A DNA stretch of 64,000 nucleotides from UBA2185 sp964564625 (GTDB lineage: Bacteria; Desulfobacterota; Syntrophia; Syntrophales; UBA2185). The translations under genes were made by a program, and so were the position numbers. Numbering within the stretch: position 1 is the stretch's first letter; every line of letters starts with the position of its first letter. The stretch spans positions 11,569 through 75,568 of the forward strand of contig CAZMBE010000016.1 in the NCBI GenBank assembly GCA_964564625.1, read 5' to 3'. A model generated the notes under the pieces. It worked only from the letters and a program-made list of their open reading frames with translations, made no database searches and was not told the origin of the DNA. Below are positions 60,030 through 64,000 of the stretch, piece after piece.

Positions 60030-60493
60030 TCCAGATGCTTCCTGCATGGACCACTGACCTGAGCAAATGTGTAATCAAATCGCCTCGCCTTTTATTCACG
60101 GATACAGGGCTTGCGAGTTTTCTTGCGGGACTGAACTCAGATCATTGAGAAAGAAATCACACGCTCGCCGGGAATTTATTTGAGAATTTTGTTGGATCGG
60201 AGTTAAGAAAACAGGCCACCTGGTGTGAATCACGGATCAGGCTTTATCATTTTCGAACACGCACCGGGCGGGAAGTAGATCTTATATTAGAGGATAGCGC
60301 GGGGAAGCTTTGTGGAATCGAAATAAAATAATCATCGACAGCCGCCGCAAAACACTTTGACACCCTGAAGGCTCTCCAGAAAGATGCCGGAGATAGATTT
60401 GTCGCCGGTATAACCCTCTATACTGGAGATCAGATCGTACCATTTGGAGAAAATCTGTTTGCTGTCCCTATTTCGGCGATATGGCTTACGTGA

Positions 60494-61121
60494 ACCAGGT
60501 AACGTGAAGCCGCTCGGACGCTCTAAATTTGCCGACTCTCCCACATCCATATCCCAGACCCATGCATCCTCACACGTAGAATAACGCCGTATGTTTCCGC
60601 CAATAGTCGTTCGATTCATATCTTCCTGCCACGTAACACTCGTAGTTACTATCTTGACTTTTTCATGACAAGTGCATCTGAGAAAATTTGAGGTCGCTGG
60701 ATCGAGACTCTTTTCCTGAAATCAATGGACCTACCTTGTTTGCCTGTATACACAATTTCGATGCGAATTATTACCTCTATCGAGACCCCGAATACTACTG
60801 GGACGCTTATATCCAGGCTTAATCCTGAAAGGAAAACAGGATGGCGGGCATAGGTGCGCCCAGAGTATGCCCCACTGCACCTGGTAACACCAGCAAAATA
60901 CCACAACGCACCCCTTTAAATGACCCGCGAGAAACTCTCACAGGAATACTTGTGGAAATTGACAGCGATACCTGCCATATTTTGTAAGTAAATTGCCTTG
61001 AAATAGAAGAAAAATTTCTTACTTACCCAACAAAAAAGCAAGTTCTTATCAATGGTGATCATCCAAATCTATCATGATATCTCCGATATTTCTGACCATA
61101 AAACCTTGCTTAATCTTCAAG
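60494..61121. other. Intergenic region with no clear gene
   Basis: About 630 nt between the DUF4143 pseudogene and the cyclopropane synthase. Several short frames, including a coding-like fragment near 60690-60815 (NFDANYYLYRDPEYYWDAYI), are interrupted by stops. This suggests a further decayed gene that I cannot identify. Confidence 0.4.
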
Positions 61122-62240
61122 CTAAATAATTCTACAGCTCGGTTGTTTCACCCCAGGTTTTGTCATAACAATCTGCCATAATTGGTTTACTCGAGATCTA
61201 AATGCTGCGGCTTCAGTCAGAAGATAGAATTTCCACATTCTATGGAAACGTTCATCATAATCATTTTTAAGTTTTGACCAGGCGTTTTCAAAATTTTTAT
61301 ACCATAACATAAGCGTTTTATCGTAATCGGGTGCAAAATTATGCCAATCCTCCATCACAAATAATCCTTCAATGGCTTTTCCTATTTGAGCTATTGAAGG
61401 AACTACAACATTGGGGAAAATATACTTATCGATCCAGGGATTGGAATGTGTTGTCGATTTGTTCGCCCCAATCGTGTGTAATAGAAATATGCCTTCATCC
61501 TTTAAACAACGATGTACGACCGTAAAGAAAGATCTATAGTTCTTATAGCCGACATGCTCGATCATTCCGCACACAAGAATTTTGTCATATTTCCCTTCTA
61601 AATCCCTGTAGTCCTGTTTTATAATTCTTACAGGTAAGGTTCTGGTATAATTTTGAGCATATATTAATTGTTTATCAGAAATAGTGATTCCTGTGACATG
61701 ACTGCCGAAGCGTTCTGCTGCAAATTTTGCGAAACCTCCCCATCCACACCCTATATCTAAAACTTTGTCACCAGGCGAAATATTAAGTTTCTTACAAATA
61801 AGTTCAAGTTTCGTTTCCTGTGCCGAATTCAAATCTTCCGTATTTTTAAAATATCCACAAGTATATTGATTGTAAGGATCCAAAAATGCCATATACAATT
61901 CAGCACTAAGATTATAACTTTGCTTAATGACCTTTTGCAATCGCAACTTTGATTGTAGATTCAGGAGTTTTGCTTTTAGTGATTCAAATATGGTGCCCCA
62001 ATTTTTTTTAATCTTTTCATCCAACTTGGCCCTAAATATTTTGTCAATCAATTGATCCAATGCTTCGCAGTTCCACCAACCATCCATGTAAGATTCGCCA
62101 AGACCAAGAGATCCATGAGCCAGTACTCTTTGATAAAATTCATCATTATAAACTTTAATATCCCAGGGATTATTTCCGTTAATCTTTATATCTGCCGATA
62201 TGAGTATATTTTCAATGGCGTCTTTAAATTTATTACCCAC
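61122..62240 (-). CDS. cfa: Cyclopropane-fatty-acyl-phospholipid synthase
   Basis: 372 residues from GTG 62240 (AAGGAGG, 6-nt spacing; a TTG 27 nt further upstream has no site). N-terminal lipid-binding domain with GLGESYMDGWWNCEALDQLI, then the SAM site VLDIGCGWGGFAKFAAERFG. YTCGYFKNTEDL, EHVGYKNY and the C-terminal TLMLWYKNFENAW complete it. It adds a methylene from SAM to unsaturated membrane lipids. Its DNA is clearly more AT-rich than the preceding 60 kb, so transfer is possible. Confidence 0.92.
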   Translation of the reverse strand: MGNKFKDAIENILISADIKINGNNPWDIKVYNDEFYQRVLAHGSLGLGESYMDGWWNCEALDQLIDKIFRAKLDEKIKKNWGTIFESLKAKLLNLQSKLRLQKVIKQSYNLSAELYMAFLDPYNQYTCGYFKNTEDLNSAQETKLELICKKLNISPGDKVLDIGCGWGGFAKFAAERFGSHVTGITISDKQLIYAQNYTRTLPVRIIKQDYRDLEGKYDKILVCGMIEHVGYKNYRSFFTVVHRCLKDEGIFLLHTIGANKSTTHSNPWIDKYIFPNVVVPSIAQIGKAIEGLFVMEDWHNFAPDYDKTLMLWYKNFENAWSKLKNDYDERFHRMWKFYLLTEAAAFRSRVNQLWQIVMTKPGVKQPSCRII

Positions 62241-62442
62241 TGCATTCCTCCTTGTACTCGTTTTCAAGGAGATTATAGAACAACAAAATCAAATTTTGGC
62301 GATAAGTAGAACATTCCAATCACTGATCAATAATATCAAGAAATAAAAAAGCATGACTATTGGTGTCCTGCCAGAAATCTTCAATGTGCCGACGATTTTT
62401 CCACTTTTATCTTTGCAACACCATGCACTTGGTTAGCAGTCT

Positions 62443-62877
62443 CTATCTCTTTCCACCGGAAACAATCTCCTTGTAACTGTTTACGAGCCTGGTAGATATT
62501 ACACCTGCCAGCCGCTTCATAATCGTTAGACTTTCGGCATGATGCCTCTGGAATACACGCATCAGCCGTTCTGCATCAATCTTGAGTATCTTGCTTTCCT
62601 TCACACATTTCGCCGTGGCTGTGTATCGATTCGGATCTATAAGTGAAGACCAACCGAATACTGCCCCTATCATGTTAACGGGAAAAGAGAGGCGCTTTTC
62701 TCCCTGAATAATAAGATTGATATCTCCATCTTCAAGGATATACAAAAAATCCGCAACATCGCCTTCTCGAAATATTACATCCCCTGCTTGGCGACTTTCC
62801 TGAGTGATCAATTCAGCGATCTCATCAATGATATGCGAAGGAATCCCCTGAAAAAGCTCTACCTCTTGAATAAACAT
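62443..62877 (-). CDS. Cyclic-nucleotide-binding domain protein
   Basis: 144 residues, a Crp-type beta-barrel: FIQEVELFQGIPSHIIDEIA, GDVIFREGDVADFLYILEDG, GAVFGWSSLIDPNRYTATAK. No helix-turn-helix follows, so it is not a Crp/Fnr activator by itself. AAGGAG precedes the ATG. Related in sequence to the broken gene at 62924-63409. Its ligand is unknown. Confidence 0.85.
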   Translation of the reverse strand: MFIQEVELFQGIPSHIIDEIAELITQESRQAGDVIFREGDVADFLYILEDGDINLIIQGEKRLSFPVNMIGAVFGWSSLIDPNRYTATAKCVKESKILKIDAERLMRVFQRHHAESLTIMKRLAGVISTRLVNSYKEIVSGGKR

Positions 62878-62923
62878 GCCCGTTATCTCCTTTCACTTGT
62901 CCTATCAGGTGAATAGGTAAAAA

Positions 62924-63409
62924 TCAAAGCTCAGTCAAAACAGAAAGTACTCGTTCACCAACCAATATGATTTCAGTGTGGGTGAGACGAGCGGCTATTA
63001 CTTTTGCTATTGCATGCATGAATTTGAATCCCAAAGCCTTATCCGCATTTAATATTTCCCTCAATTTCTCAGCATCAAAGGTAATGACTTTCGTATCATC
63101 AATGCATTTGGCCCCCAGGGTATACAAATAAGGTTCAACGACAGCCGACCATCCCATCACATCTCCCTTAGTAATGATATCCACGGTCACCTGCATGGGC
63201 GGTCTGTGCGCACCCAAATAGCTTTCCCTGACCATGACAACCTTTCCCTCATCCAGCAGGCAGAGACTTTTTGACTAATCCCCCTTTTCCCATATTTGAT
63301 AACCTGCCTTAAAAGATTGTTCACTATTGAGTTCCTCAAATTTCTTTAACTCAGCCTCCGTAAACCCTTTGAAAAAAGCATATTGTTTTAAGAGATTTGC
63401 CGATACCAC
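62924..63409 (-). pseudogene. Cyclic-nucleotide-binding domain protein with in-frame TAG
   Basis: The GTG at 63409 has GGAGG 8 nt upstream. The frame runs LKQYAFFKGFTEAELKKFEE, GYQIWEKGD, then TAG (63275-63277), then SKSLCLLDEGKVVMVRES and on to the stop at 62924. The two halves join in one frame with one nonsense codon. A translated fragment starting at ATG 63235 would lack the first third of the barrel. A paralogue of the neighbouring intact gene; recently inactivated. Confidence 0.75.
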
Positions 63410-63526
63410 TTAGTGCTGCCTCCATTCTGAAATATGGGCTGCTTTTTGCTGATTATTTTCTTCTTATTTTTTAAAGACCGTCTTCACTGGACAATCTTCC
63501 ATATATAAGGAGTTGAAAGACTCCTT

Positions 63527-63778
63527 TTAAACACACAACAACTCATCTTTCACACTCGCCACATCTGTGAGATTCTTCATCGCGGCTCTCTGTAGCGCAT
63601 TGTTTGTTGCATCAATAAGCGAAGGATCACTCTCCGAAAGATGCGCCACGCCTGAAATGTTACCTACCGTTATCAGTGCGATCTCTGCCTGCTCGCTTTT
63701 TGCGAGGTCTTCTACCTGCGGTAAAATCTGCGCCGCTAACTCCGAACCATCCGATGGAACGAGCATCTTCTTGAACAT
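63527..63778 (-). pseudogene. Truncated universal stress protein
   Basis: 83 codons with AGGAGG before the ATG. MFKKMLVPSDGSELAAQILP is the UspA opening, but the C-terminal half with the G-2x-G-9x-S ATP site is absent and the frame ends KDELLCV. No continuation in other frames was found in the next ~100 nt. Promoter and ribosome site still look intact, so a short protein could be made. Confidence 0.65.
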
Positions 63779-64000
63779 ATGATCCTCCTGTCGTCCTTAT
63801 ATTGTTTGACTGAGGAGAGCGGTTAAGCTCAGAACAGAAACCACATTATATAAAAATTAAACTTGCTCATCCGTAAACGCAATATCAATTAATTCTTAGG
63901 ATTATACCAGGATAATACTGGTATTTAGCAATCTTCAATTTTCTGTGAAACATTAAATTTTAGATAAGTAGATGTGACCGAGAACACTCGTATTCTTCCT

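Larger units (their letters stand above)
59223..60493 (+). pseudogene. AAA/DUF4143 ATPase, decayed
   Basis: The frame resumes after TGA 59220 and shows ANYITLDSTG, PVIIDEVQRVP (Walker B) and YILTGSSN, then the DUF4143 part (TTGGYPEPI, LLFTDTGLASFLAGL). Walker A is missing because the N-terminus is gone. When the false gap is collapsed the frame continues to TGA 60146, then LFENFVGSELRKQ... in the same frame to TAA 60329, and again (FDTLKALQKDAGDRFV) to TGA 60491. Two nonsense codons plus a missing P-loop mark it as non-functional. It may belong to a former toxin-antitoxin-like locus. Confidence 0.75.

Noticed and set aside
60146..60148. In-frame TGA in the DUF4143 gene as a fourth selenocysteine codon
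   Set aside because: A second stop (TAA at 60329) and loss of the P-loop show general decay, and the position is not a conserved Cys in this family as far as I know.
63275..63277. In-frame TAG as a possible pyrrolysine codon
   Set aside because: The gene is a cyclic-nucleotide-binding domain with no link to methylamine metabolism, and an intact paralogue lies next door. A plain nonsense mutation is simpler.

Overview
The window reads as a draft scaffold from a strictly anaerobic bacterium, most likely a deltaproteobacterium of the syntrophic kind (Desulfobacterota, Syntrophia/Syntrophorhabdia-like). The support is indirect: a selenocysteine formate dehydrogenase, two glutaconate-CoA-transferase-like gene pairs, paired ferredoxin-MinD ATPases with NifX-like proteins, several small zinc ribbons, sigma-54 regulators, and no respiratory oxidase or ribosomal gene. 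Two 100-N runs (3598-3697 and 59875-59974) mark scaffold joins. The second join is false, because 55 identical bases flank it.

Layout. 1-12.4 kb: an amino-acid/carbamoyl-phosphate region (cyclic-2,3-diphosphoglycerate-synthase-like GTPase, carbamate kinase, a TIGR00300/ornithine-cyclodeaminase-type protein, a class III aminotransferase, an E1/ThiF-like adenylyltransferase), interrupted by a PQQ-dehydrogenase remnant, an isochorismatase-like secreted protein, a Kef-type antiporter and a tandem universal stress protein. 10.6-19 kb: two CoA-transferase operons separated by small Cys-rich proteins and two strikingly similar proteins of unknown family in opposite orientation. 19.4-22.2 kb: an orphan IS2-type orfA, a PAS-LuxR regulator and a NifX remnant.

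22.2-32.3 kb: an iron-type regulon. A Fur-family regulator carries a Fur-like operator on its own promoter. Four more 19-bp Fur-like boxes follow, each 15/19 to the E. coli consensus by hand count. Then come DUF5320-type glycine-rich proteins, two NifX/ORP-like proteins, two MinD ATPases with 2x[4Fe-4S], an Mrp/NBP35 ATPase, a NifU/IscU-like scaffold, FeoA, FeoB and pyruvoyl arginine decarboxylase. 32.4-41 kb: CoA-disulfide-reductase/rhodanese fusion, a selenocysteine peroxiredoxin, TrmO, a radical SAM enzyme, a CDF transporter fused to a NifX domain, a ZIP transporter, DUF1847, and truncated gene remnants.

41.3-55 kb: signal transduction and formate metabolism. A soluble formate dehydrogenase operon (NAD(P)/FAD diaphorase-like subunit, Sec-FdhA, two-cluster Fe-S subunit) is followed on the same strand by a response regulator, a histidine kinase and an NtrC-type sigma-54 activator. 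The operon has a sigma-54-type -24/-12 element with an inverted repeat upstream. A second two-component operon at 42-43.6 kb also has a -24/-12 element. 54-64 kb: miscellaneous single genes (flavin reductase-like, DUF2332, DUF2971, stand-alone GMP synthase ATP-PPase, DUF362-ferredoxin, cyclopropane synthase), a third selenoprotein (C_GCAxxG_C_C family) and a decaying stretch (AAA/DUF4143, cyclic-nucleotide-binding and Usp pseudogenes).

Three selenoprotein genes, each interrupted by an in-frame UGA, will be mis-annotated as broken or shortened genes by standard gene calling. No rRNA, tRNA or CRISPR array was recognised by eye.
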